Assembly: GCA_946481405.1 (NCBI GenBank)
Contig: CAMLNY010000096.1
Coordinates: 1 to 5,914, forward strand
DNA length: 5,914 nt
Direction: 5' to 3'
DNA from: an uncultured Brevundimonas sp.
GTDB taxonomy: Bacteria; Pseudomonadota; Alphaproteobacteria; Caulobacterales; Caulobacteraceae
Shown here: positions 1 to 5,598 of the stretch, piece after piece
How positions within the stretch are numbered: the stretch's first letter is position 1
Layout of the letters: each line of letters begins with the position of its first letter
Program-made: the position numbers and the translations under genes
Notes under the pieces: generated by a model
Database searches by the model: none
Told to the model about the DNA's origin: nothing
The model's input: the letters and a program-made list of their open reading frames with translations, nothing else

Positions 1-409
1 CCTGTCCGGCCAGGAGGACGCAGTCCACGGCCTGGGGCGGAGCCGAGCCGACGACAATGTAGCCGGGGCCTGTGGCGCAGGCGATTTCGTAGCTGGGGTA
101 CTGTTCGGCGGTGACGCCCAGCAGGGTGGCCTGGGCGCCCTGGCAGTTCACGCCCGCGGCGGCGATGATCTGCGCCGCGGCCAGGTTCTCTTCCGGCGTG
201 GGCAGGGCGGAGGCGGCGTCGGCGCGCGTGCGTTGCTGGCGCGAGGTGCGGCTGGCGGTGACGCGGTTCGCCGGCGCCGGGATCGGCTCCACATTCGGGT
301 TGGCCGGGTTCATGTCCTCGGCGCTGTACAGGCGCTGGGCCGAGGCTGGCGATCCGGCTGCGATGGCCACGATCGCGACGGCCACGGCCGCAAGGGTTCT
401 GAGGATCAT
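1..409 (-). CDS. Secreted cysteine-containing hypothetical protein, 3' end outside window
   Basis: The gene reads leftwards from an ATG at 409-407 and stays open to the window edge, giving 136 residues with no stop; the C-terminus is missing. The first 24 residues form a Sec signal peptide: an Arg at position 4, a long Ala/Val/Ile core, then a small-residue site ASA before Gln25. Export to the periplasm or outside is therefore likely. The mature part starts with a Pro/Asn/Arg-rich, probably disordered stretch (about 25-75). A more structured region follows, with Cys89, Cys111 and Cys130 in the contexts VNCQ, YEIACATGPGY and AVDC. The start is supported by a GGGAG (417-421, read on the minus strand) seven bases upstream. 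It is transcribed divergently from the MBL-fold gene. I do not recognise a named family, though short Cys motifs of this style occur in secreted hypothetical proteins of Caulobacterales. Function unknown. Confidence 0.8.
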   Translation of the reverse strand, partial: MILRTLAAVAVAIVAIAAGSPASAQRLYSAEDMNPANPNVEPIPAPANRVTASRTSRQQRTRADAASALPTPEENLAAAQIIAAAGVNCQGAQATLLGVTAEQYPSYEIACATGPGYIVVGSAPPQAVDCVLLAGQ

Positions 410-476
410 CGTCGCACTCCCGAAGACTGATCTCGAAAACCTTTGTGAGGCGAGCGGTGGAGTCAAGTCGGAGCGC

Positions 477-506
477 TGGACGCGACCCGCTCCGGCGGCC
501 TATGGT
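477..506 (+). promoter_or_regulatory. Candidate promoter of the MBL-fold/crotonase pair
   Basis: TGGACGC at 477-483 matches six of seven positions of the Caulobacter housekeeping -35 consensus TTGACGS. About 15 bases later, CCTATGGT (499-506) keeps the CTA core of the -10 consensus GCTANAWC. Read as a generic sigma70 site, TATGGT (501-506) shares four of six bases with TATAAT at an 18-base spacing. Transcription would then begin at about 512-515, giving a leader of only about 20 bases before the TTG at 533. This is an inference from weak motifs. Confidence 0.33.
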
Positions 507-532
507 CGCGCCCGTTGCGATTGGAGACGGAC

Positions 533-1627
533 TTGGCCGACGGCGTCATCACCAGCGAGGGCGAGATCGAGCCCGGCGCCGACAGCCTGCGGGGCCTGAC
601 CTATCCGCTGGGCGCCCCTCCGGCCCCCGGCGAGGCGACCCCGGCCGCGCCCGGCGTTCTGTGGCTGCGCCTGCCGCTGCCGATGCAGCTCAACCATATC
701 AACGTCTATGCGATCGAGGACGGCGACGGCTGGGCCGTGGTCGACACCGGGATCCGCACCCCCGACTCCATCGCCGGCTGGGAGGCGGCTCTCGCCGGCC
801 CGCTCGGCGGCAAGCCCGTCACCCGCGTGATCTGCACCCACATGCATCCCGACCACATCGGACTGGCCGGCTGGCTGGGCGACCGGTTCGACGCCCCGCA
901 GCTGATGACGCATCTGGAGTATGTCACCGCCCGGATGCTGGTCGCTGACACGGGCCCCGCGCCCGAAGCCGGCGCGACCTTCTGGCGGGCTTCCGGCTGG
1001 ACCGAAGAGCAGATCGAAGGCTGGCGGACCGGCTACGGCCGCTTCACCAAGGGCGTCCACCACATGCCCGCGACCTACCAGCGCCTGAAGGCGGGTCAGG
1101 TCCTGTCCATCGGCGGCGAGGACTGGACCATCGTCGTCGGCAACGGCCACAGCCCCGAACACGCCTGCCTGTGGCGCAAATCGGACGACGTCTTCATCTC
1201 CGGCGATCAGACCCTGCCGCGCATCTCGTCCAACATCTCCGTCTGGCCGACCGAGCCTCTGGCCGATCCGCTGGACGACTGGATGGCGTCGCTGGACCGG
1301 CTCGGCGACCTGCTGCCTGAGAACACCTTCGTCCTGCCCGGTCATGGCGAGCCCTTCACCGGCGTCCTGCCGCGCATCGAAGCGCTGAAGCGCGGCCATG
1401 CCGTCTCGCTGAAACGGCTCGAGCGGACGCTGCGCGAGCCGAAACGGGCGGTCGATGTCTTCGCCTCCCTGTTCGCCCGCCCGGTTGGCGACGGCATTCT
1501 CGGCATGGCCACGGGCGAGGCCATCGCCCATCTCAACTATCTGGCCGGCCACGGCCGCGTGCGTCGCGAACGCGACGCCTCGGGCGTGGACTGGTGGACC
1601 CTCAACGCACCGGAGACCGCCGCATGA
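533..1627 (+). CDS. MBL-fold metallo-hydrolase with C-terminal winged-helix domain
   Basis: This is a 364-residue, probably cytoplasmic metallo-beta-lactamase-fold hydrolase. The metal-site motifs are complete: HxHxDH as His103, His105, Asp107 and His108; GHSPEH with His206; SGDQ with Asp225; PGHGEP with His271. A binuclear metal site is expected. Between His108 and His206 lies a long, partly helical insertion. The final 80 or so residues (RGHAVSLKRLER to GRVRRERDASG) resemble the winged-helix tail of LACTB2-like MBL proteins. No ATG is in frame near the start. TTG at 533 has GGAG (523-526) six bases upstream and is preferred; TTG at 515 would add six residues but has no Shine-Dalgarno. The stop overlaps the crotonase start (ATGA, 1624-1627), so both are probably translated together. 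Substrate unknown; a thioester or other ester is a guess from the neighbour. Confidence 0.9.
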   Translation: MADGVITSEGEIEPGADSLRGLTYPLGAPPAPGEATPAAPGVLWLRLPLPMQLNHINVYAIEDGDGWAVVDTGIRTPDSIAGWEAALAGPLGGKPVTRVICTHMHPDHIGLAGWLGDRFDAPQLMTHLEYVTARMLVADTGPAPEAGATFWRASGWTEEQIEGWRTGYGRFTKGVHHMPATYQRLKAGQVLSIGGEDWTIVVGNGHSPEHACLWRKSDDVFISGDQTLPRISSNISVWPTEPLADPLDDWMASLDRLGDLLPENTFVLPGHGEPFTGVLPRIEALKRGHAVSLKRLERTLREPKRAVDVFASLFARPVGDGILGMATGEAIAHLNYLAGHGRVRRERDASGVDWWTLNAPETAA

Positions 1628-2391
1628 GCGACCCCATCCGCACCGATCTCGCCAATGGCGTCCTGACGGTCACCTTCGCCCGCGCGGACAAGAAGAACGC
1701 CATCACCCAGGCCATGTACGCCCTGCTGGCCGAGGCGACCGAGCGCGCCCGCACCGACGACGCCGTCCGCGTCCTGCTGTTCAAGGCCGAGGGCGACAGC
1801 TTCTCGGCCGGCAACGACATCGCCGACTTCATCGCCATCGCGCAGTCCGGCGGCGGCCAGGTCACCGACGCGCCTGTGTTCCGCTTCCTCAAGTCCCTGG
1901 CCGAGATGGACAAGCCGGTGGTCGCCGCCGTGCGCGGCCGCGCCGTGGGCATCGGCCTGACGCTCCTGCTCCACTGCGATATGGTGGTGGTGGCCGAAGA
2001 CGCCCTGCTGTCCGCCCCCTTCGTCAACCTGGCCCTGGCGCCCGAGGCGGCTTCGTCGATGCTTCTGCCCCTGACCATCGGCCACCAGCGCGCCTTCGAG
2101 ATTTTCGCCCTGGGCGAACCGATCGACGGTAAGACGGCCCATGCCTGGGGTCTGGCCAGCCGCGTGGTTCCCGCCGCCGAGGTCGACGCGACCGCCGAGG
2201 GACTGGCCGCGAAGATCGCTGCCCGCGCCCCCAATTCGCTCCGCAAGACCAAGCGGCTGATGCGCGACGCCGAAGCCCTGTGGGCCCTGATGCAGCGTGA
2301 GGGCGAGGCCTTCGGCTCCCAGATGTCCAGCCCCGAGGCCATGGAGGCCTTCATGGCTTTCACCCAGAAGCGGGCCCCGAACTTCGGCTGA
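1624..2391 (+). CDS. Enoyl-CoA hydratase/isomerase (crotonase) family protein, Eci-like active site
   Basis: This 255-residue protein has the normal length for a single-domain crotonase. It has the N-terminal strand-helix NGVLTVTFARADKKNAIT, then the oxyanion-hole segment SAGNDI (61-66) and the second loop GRAVGIGLTLLLHCD (105-119). APFVNLALAPEAASS (131-145) follows, then the late segment GEPIDGKTAHAWGLASRVV. Classical hydratases carry catalytic glutamates aligned near Thr113 and Asn135/Leu136; neither is present. Glu141 in APEAASS instead lines up with the catalytic Glu of peroxisomal delta3,delta2-enoyl-CoA isomerases (Eci1/ECI2, motif SPEGCSS). Shifting the double bond of unsaturated fatty acyl-CoA in beta-oxidation is thus a better guess than hydration, but this is by-eye alignment. 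The ATG at 1624 has GGAG (1612-1615) eight bases upstream and overlaps the MBL stop. An upstream in-frame GTG at 1594 lies inside the MBL gene and is not needed. Confidence 0.92.
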   Translation: MSDPIRTDLANGVLTVTFARADKKNAITQAMYALLAEATERARTDDAVRVLLFKAEGDSFSAGNDIADFIAIAQSGGGQVTDAPVFRFLKSLAEMDKPVVAAVRGRAVGIGLTLLLHCDMVVVAEDALLSAPFVNLALAPEAASSMLLPLTIGHQRAFEIFALGEPIDGKTAHAWGLASRVVPAAEVDATAEGLAAKIAARAPNSLRKTKRLMRDAEALWALMQREGEAFGSQMSSPEAMEAFMAFTQKRAPNFG

Positions 2392-2399
2392 CCTTTGCC

Positions 2400-2428
2400 T
2401 TGATCCGGCCCTGCATTGCCCCTAGGTG
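2400..2428 (+). promoter_or_regulatory. Candidate promoter of the GNAT gene, leaderless or near-leaderless
   Basis: TTGATCC (2400-2406) followed after 14 bases by CCTAGGTG (2421-2428) partly fits the Caulobacter housekeeping pattern TTGACGS-N10-14-GCTANAWC: TTGA plus one base, then CTA and a T. The predicted transcription start falls at about 2434-2437, essentially on the ATG at 2437. No good Shine-Dalgarno precedes that ATG (only AGG at 2424-2426, ten bases away), which agrees with a leaderless mRNA. The site starts nine bases after the crotonase stop. Confidence 0.35.
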
Positions 2429-2436
2429 CGCGCGCC

Positions 2437-2925
2437 ATGAGCGCAGAGCCCATCCCGTCCACCTTCAGGATCATCGCGGAGACCGCCGCCGACCGTGACG
2501 AGGTCGAGGCGCTGGTCATGGACGCCTTCGGCCCAGGCCGGTTCGTGAAGACCGCCGAGCGCATCCGCGAGAGCGCCCGCATGGTCTCAGCCTTCGTCGC
2601 GCGCGAGGATGGCCGGCTGACGGGTTCGGTCCGCCTTTGGGCGCTCACGGTCGACGGTCTGGAAGCCCTGTTCCTCGGCCCCATCACGGTGGCGAAGGAT
2701 GCCCGGCGTGGCGGCCTCGGCGCCGATCTGGTCGGCGCCTGCATAGGCGAGGCGCAGCAACAGGGTGTCGCGGGCATCCTCCTAGTCGGCGACGCCGCCT
2801 ATTTCCAGCGCTTCGGCTTCCAGCCCGCCCCGAACGTCCGCTTGCCCGGACCCGCCGACCCACGCCGCGTGCTGTGGCTGCCGATCACCAGCGGCGCACC
2901 GTCGGGACTGGCGCTGCCGGCGTAA
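2437..2925 (+). CDS. GNAT-family N-acetyltransferase, YhbS-like (COG3153 type)
   Basis: This 162-residue protein fits one GNAT domain, which transfers an acetyl group from acetyl-CoA to an amine. It opens with RIIAETAADRDEVEALVMDAFGPGRF, the first strand and helix. The central strands follow: MVSAFVAREDGRLTGSVRLW and LGPITVAKDARRGGLGADLV. The acetyl-CoA pyrophosphate loop is Arg90-x-x-Gly93-x-Gly95. Strand five and the tail are GILLVGDAAYFQRFGFQPAPN, the typical GD-x-x-Y-(Y/F)-x-R-F-G-F ending of YhbS-type enzymes. The ATG at 2437 is chosen over an in-frame TTG at 2416, which has no supporting signal and would add seven unlikely residues. It sits 45 bases after the crotonase gene and may have its own promoter (2400-2428). 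The acceptor substrate cannot be told from the sequence. Confidence 0.92.
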   Translation: MSAEPIPSTFRIIAETAADRDEVEALVMDAFGPGRFVKTAERIRESARMVSAFVAREDGRLTGSVRLWALTVDGLEALFLGPITVAKDARRGGLGADLVGACIGEAQQQGVAGILLVGDAAYFQRFGFQPAPNVRLPGPADPRRVLWLPITSGAPSGLALPA

Positions 2926-2933
2926 ATCCTTCC

Positions 2934-3110
2934 CCTTTCGTCATCCTCCGCAAGCCGCGTCTTCGCGGCGCAGATCGGGGACCCGGCGGCGCGCGCAAGC
3001 GCGAACCTGTCGCGCATACTGACTCGTCCGGCGGCCTGCCTGAAAAGATCGCGTTCGGCGCCGCCGGGCCCCCCGGTCTCCGCTTCGCTTCGCCCGAGGA
3101 TGAAGAAAGG
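2934..3110. repeat. Imperfect inverted-repeat intergenic element (REP/MITE-like)
   Basis: The two ends are complementary: CCTTTCGTCATCCTC (2934-2948) and GAGGATGAAGAAAGG (3096-3110) differ at one of 15 positions. Further in, GATCGGGGACCCGGCGGCGC (2973-2992) pairs with its near complement at 3058-3078, with a few differences and one length change. The left arm also contains a small internal hairpin, GCCGCG-TCTT-CGCGGC (2954-2969). The ends read like the TCATCCTC-type palindromic elements I associate with intergenic regions of Caulobacterales. It lies wholly between the GNAT stop and the DUF1285 gene. The open frames across it, such as 2941-3123 on the minus strand, give Arg-rich peptides with no sign of being real. 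No transposase or clear target-site duplication is visible. Copy number elsewhere cannot be judged here. Confidence 0.65.
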
Positions 3111-3148
3111 ACGAGGACCGCATCGCCGCCGACGGAGTTTCTATCTGG

Positions 3149-3168
3149 ACCCCGGCCTTCGCCGGGGT
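3149..3168. repeat. Perfect 8-bp GC-rich hairpin just before the DUF1285 start
   Basis: ACCCCGGC (3149-3156), a CTTC loop (3157-3160) and GCCGGGGT (3161-3168) form a perfect stem. It resembles the short palindromic repeats (TGGA-CCCGGCCTTCGCCGGG style) common in alphaproteobacterial intergenic DNA. No T-tract follows on either strand, so a classical intrinsic terminator is not supported. The stem ends five bases before the GGTGA (3173-3177) that probably serves as Shine-Dalgarno for the next gene, so it could affect transcript stability or ribosome access. Confidence 0.7.
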
Positions 3169-3182
3169 GCACGGTGAATAGA

Positions 3183-3746
3183 ATGACCGCCACGGATTCC
3201 AGCACAGGCCTTGCCGGCATCGCCGCCGCCGCGAAACAGGCGCCGGGTCGCGGCCTGCCGCCCGTGCATCTGTGGCATCCGGCCCATTGCGGCGACATCG
3301 ACATCGTCATCCGCGCCGACGGCGTCTGGATGCATGAGAACTCGCCCATCGGCCGGGCCGAACTGGTGCGGCTGTTCTCGACCGTCCTGCGCAAGGACCC
3401 GGACGGCTATCATCTCGTCACGCCCGTCGAGAAGATGCGGATCGAGGTCGAGGACCTGCCGTTCCGCGCCGTGACCTTGACCCGCGACGGCGACGATCTG
3501 GTCTTCACCACCGACGTCGGCGACGAGACCCGTGCCGGTCCCGACCACCCCATCACCGTCGAGACCGACCCGGCGACCGGCGAGCCCGCCCCCCGGGTCC
3601 ACGTCCGTGCTGATCTGGAGGCCCGGATCGCCCGCACCGTCTTCTACGATCTGGTCGAGATGGCCGAGGAGCGGGAGGGCCGGCTTCAGGTGCGATCCGG
3701 CGGGGTCTGGTTCCCGCTGGGCCCGCCGGGGGCCGGCGTCGCATGA
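3183..3746 (+). CDS. DUF1285 family protein
   Basis: This 187-residue protein of unknown biochemical role shows the DUF1285 pattern. It has PPVHLWHPAHCGDIDIVIRADGVWMHENSPIGRAELVRLFSTVLRKD at about 26-72, then YHLVTPVEKMRIEVEDLPFRAV (76-97). A second strand-rich part, RDGDDLVFTTDVGDE, ends in RVHVRADLEARIARTVFYDLVEMAEE and GGVWFPLG. The only Cys is Cys36 in the AHCGDI signature. There is no signal peptide or membrane segment, so it is probably cytoplasmic. The first 25 residues are Ala-rich and less conserved in style. ATG at 3183 is chosen because GGTGA (3173-3177) lies five bases upstream; an in-frame GTG at 3174 would add three residues. It leads a cluster with the Nudix and cca genes, which it overlaps by ATGA (3743-3746). 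This order is, to my knowledge, recurrent in alphaproteobacteria. Confidence 0.9.
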   Translation: MTATDSSTGLAGIAAAAKQAPGRGLPPVHLWHPAHCGDIDIVIRADGVWMHENSPIGRAELVRLFSTVLRKDPDGYHLVTPVEKMRIEVEDLPFRAVTLTRDGDDLVFTTDVGDETRAGPDHPITVETDPATGEPAPRVHVRADLEARIARTVFYDLVEMAEEREGRLQVRSGGVWFPLGPPGAGVA

Positions 3747-4408
3747 GCCATCAGAACCTGAAGGCGCGGCTGACCGAACGCCTGGCGCCGGTGGAAAGCT
3801 GGCGGGCCGACGGTCACGCAATCCGCTCCGACTTCGATCTCAACCCCGGCATGACCAGCTGGGCGACCGGCCCGCTGAAGCCCGCCGCCGTCCTGATCCC
3901 CGTCATCGCCCGCCCCAACGGCGCCTGCGTCCTCCTGACCCGCCGCGCCGACAGTCTGACGAAGCACACGGGTCAGGTCGCCTTCCCGGGCGGCCGTCTC
4001 GACCCCGGCGAGGACCCGGTTCAGGCCGCCCTGCGCGAGGCGCGGGAGGAGGTCGATCTGGACCCTGCCGCCGTTCAGGTTCTGGGCCTGTCTGACGCCT
4101 ATGAGACCGGCACCGGCTATCTGGTCACGCCCGTCATCGGCTGGATCGACCATCTGCCGCCTCTGACCGCCTCGCCCGCCGAGGTCGCCGAGATCTTCCA
4201 GGCGCCGTGGGACTTCCTCATGGACCCGGCCAATCACACCCGGGATCACCTTGAGGCGCCGGCCGGCGTGAAGCGGTGGTTCTGGGCCATGACCTGGAAC
4301 GAGCAATACATCTGGGGGGCGACGGCCGGCATCATCCGTGCCCTGCGTGCCCGCCTGTACGGCGACGAGCCCAACCTGCCGGCGTCCGCGGCCGAGGACG
4401 CCGCGTGA
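3743..4408 (+). CDS. CoA-type Nudix hydrolase (NudL-like CoA diphosphatase)
   Basis: This 221-residue Nudix enzyme is predicted to cleave CoA or its derivatives to 3',5'-ADP and 4'-phosphopantetheine. The CoA-family signature LLTRRADSLTKHTGQVAFPGG (64-84) leads directly into the Nudix box: Gly84, Glu90, Arg98-Glu99 and Glu102-Glu103, with both metal-binding glutamates present. The usual Gly near the end of the box is Asp105 (EEVDL instead of EExGL), a mild deviation. The C-terminal QYIWGATAGIIRALRARL is typical of this subgroup. The N-terminal 45 residues (KARLTERLAP to NPGMTSW) are the short leader often seen before the fold. It starts at the ATGA overlap with DUF1285 and ends in a GTGA overlap with cca, so the three genes are probably one coupled operon. 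Substrate assignment is by family signature only. Confidence 0.93.
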   Translation: MSHQNLKARLTERLAPVESWRADGHAIRSDFDLNPGMTSWATGPLKPAAVLIPVIARPNGACVLLTRRADSLTKHTGQVAFPGGRLDPGEDPVQAALREAREEVDLDPAAVQVLGLSDAYETGTGYLVTPVIGWIDHLPPLTASPAEVAEIFQAPWDFLMDPANHTRDHLEAPAGVKRWFWAMTWNEQYIWGATAGIIRALRARLYGDEPNLPASAAEDAA

Positions 4409-5598
4409 CCCGGCTGGAGAACCAGCCCTGGCTGACCAGCCCCGCCACCGCCGCCGTCTTCGATGCGCTGGAGGCGGCGGGCGGTCCCGGCTGCGCCCGT
4501 TTCGTCGGCGGCTCGGTCAGGAACGCCCTCGTCGGCCGCCCCGTGGACGACTTTGACGTCGCCACCCGCCTCTTGCCCGACCAGTCGATGCAGGCGCTTC
4601 GGGCGGCGGGCATCAAGGTCGTCCCGACCGGTCTCGCCCACGGCACGGTCACCGCCGTCTCCGAAAAGCTGCCCTATGAAGTCACCACCCTGAGGAAGGA
4701 CGTGGAGACCGACGGCCGCCACGCCGTGGTGGCCTTCACCGACGACTGGGCCGAGGATGCCGCGCGTCGCGACTTCCGCCTCAACGCCCTCTACGCCGAC
4801 CGCACTGGCCAGATCTTCGACCCGACGGACCATGGGGTGGAGGACGCGCTGGCCGGTCGCGTCGTCTTCGTCGGCGACCCGAACACCCGGATCGAGGAGG
4901 ACTATCTCCGCATCCTGCGCTTCTTCCGTTTCTTCGCCTGGTACGGCCGGTCGGAACCCGACGCCGACGGCCTCGCCGCCTGCGCCGCCCACGCCGAGGG
5001 TCTGACCCGGCTGTCGGCCGAGCGGGTGTCGAAGGAACTGCTGAAGCTTCTGGCCGCCCCCGACCCGCGCCCGGCCGTTCATGCCATGGTTTCGGCCGGC
5101 GTCCAGTCGCGCCTGTTCCCCGCCGTCGCCGACCTCGCGCCGTTCGACGCCCTCTGCGACGCCAGCGACGATCCGGTCCTGCGCCTGTCCGCCCTCCTGC
5201 CTGACGATCCGGCGGCAGTGGCGAAGATCGCCCGCGACCTGCGCCTGACCAGGGCCGTGGAACTGCGTCTGGCCGAGGCCGCTGTCGGCCCGCTCGATCC
5301 CGCAACCGACGCCAAGACCCTGCGCGCCCTCATCTATCGCGAGGGCGCCCAAGCCGTCCGCGACCGCATCCTGCGCGGCGGCGCGGCAGGAGGAGGGGAC
5401 ACGGCCACGGCCCTCGCCCTGATCGAAACCTGGCCCGCCCCACGTCTGCCGGTGGGCGGCCGCGACCTGACGAAGCTGGGGATCGACCCCGGCCCGGAGC
5501 ATGGCCGCATCCTGAAGGCCTTCGAGGCCGAATGGATCGAGGAGGATTTCCCGTCAGATGGCCACGCCGAACGGCTCAGGCGGCTGGCGCAGCCCTGA
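4405..5598 (+). CDS. cca: CCA tRNA nucleotidyltransferase
   Basis: This 397-residue class II nucleotidyltransferase adds or repairs the 3'-terminal CCA of tRNAs. Motif A is RFVGGSVRNALVGRPVDDFDVAT, with the metal-binding aspartates Asp49 and Asp51. HGTVTAV (79-85) follows. The RRDFRLNAL motif is at 121-129, and RIEEDYLRILRFFRF (162-176) recognises the incoming nucleotide and starts the neck. Further on are LSAERVSKELLKLL (203-216) and an Ala-rich tRNA-binding tail ending in ERLRRLAQP. The start is GTG at 4405, overlapping the Nudix stop as GTGA, with GAGGA (4394-4398) six bases upstream. The open frame upstream to 4276 lies inside the Nudix gene and does not look conserved. Within the catalytic family poly(A) polymerase is an alternative, but the alphaproteobacterial context and length favour CCA addition. 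The last 23 bases overlap the convergent neighbour. Confidence 0.95.
   Translation: MTRLENQPWLTSPATAAVFDALEAAGGPGCARFVGGSVRNALVGRPVDDFDVATRLLPDQSMQALRAAGIKVVPTGLAHGTVTAVSEKLPYEVTTLRKDVETDGRHAVVAFTDDWAEDAARRDFRLNALYADRTGQIFDPTDHGVEDALAGRVVFVGDPNTRIEEDYLRILRFFRFFAWYGRSEPDADGLAACAAHAEGLTRLSAERVSKELLKLLAAPDPRPAVHAMVSAGVQSRLFPAVADLAPFDALCDASDDPVLRLSALLPDDPAAVAKIARDLRLTRAVELRLAEAAVGPLDPATDAKTLRALIYREGAQAVRDRILRGGAAGGGDTATALALIETWPAPRLPVGGRDLTKLGIDPGPEHGRILKAFEAEWIEEDFPSDGHAERLRRLAQP

Noticed and set aside
438..466. TTGACT on the minus strand (466-461) as a -35 for the secreted-protein gene
   Set aside because: No acceptable -10 follows at 16-18 bases (AAGGTT only), nor at the Caulobacter spacing. 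A promoter must exist in 410-514, but I cannot place it.
500..1552. Long open frame of 350 codons on the minus strand
   Set aside because: It lies antisense to the MBL-fold gene, whose motifs are unambiguous. Its own translation has no recognisable domain and arises from GC-rich codon bias.
1602..2777. Open frame of 391 codons on the minus strand
   Set aside because: It spans the crotonase and GNAT genes antisense, is rich in Arg/Ser/Ala, and crosses a gene boundary without regard to it. It is a shadow frame.
3140..3147. TCTATCTG as a -10 for the DUF1285 operon
   Set aside because: Only the CTA core fits, and no TTGAC-like -35 is found at the right distance, so the promoter is left unassigned.
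2885..3394. Minus-strand frame across the intergenic repeat and the DUF1285 start
   Set aside because: It depends on the repeat element being stop-free. The peptide is Arg/Pro-rich, and the frame runs into DUF1285 coding sequence.
4246..5502. Open frame of 418 codons on the minus strand
   Set aside because: It is antisense to the Nudix and cca genes, with composition typical of a GC-rich shadow and no motifs.
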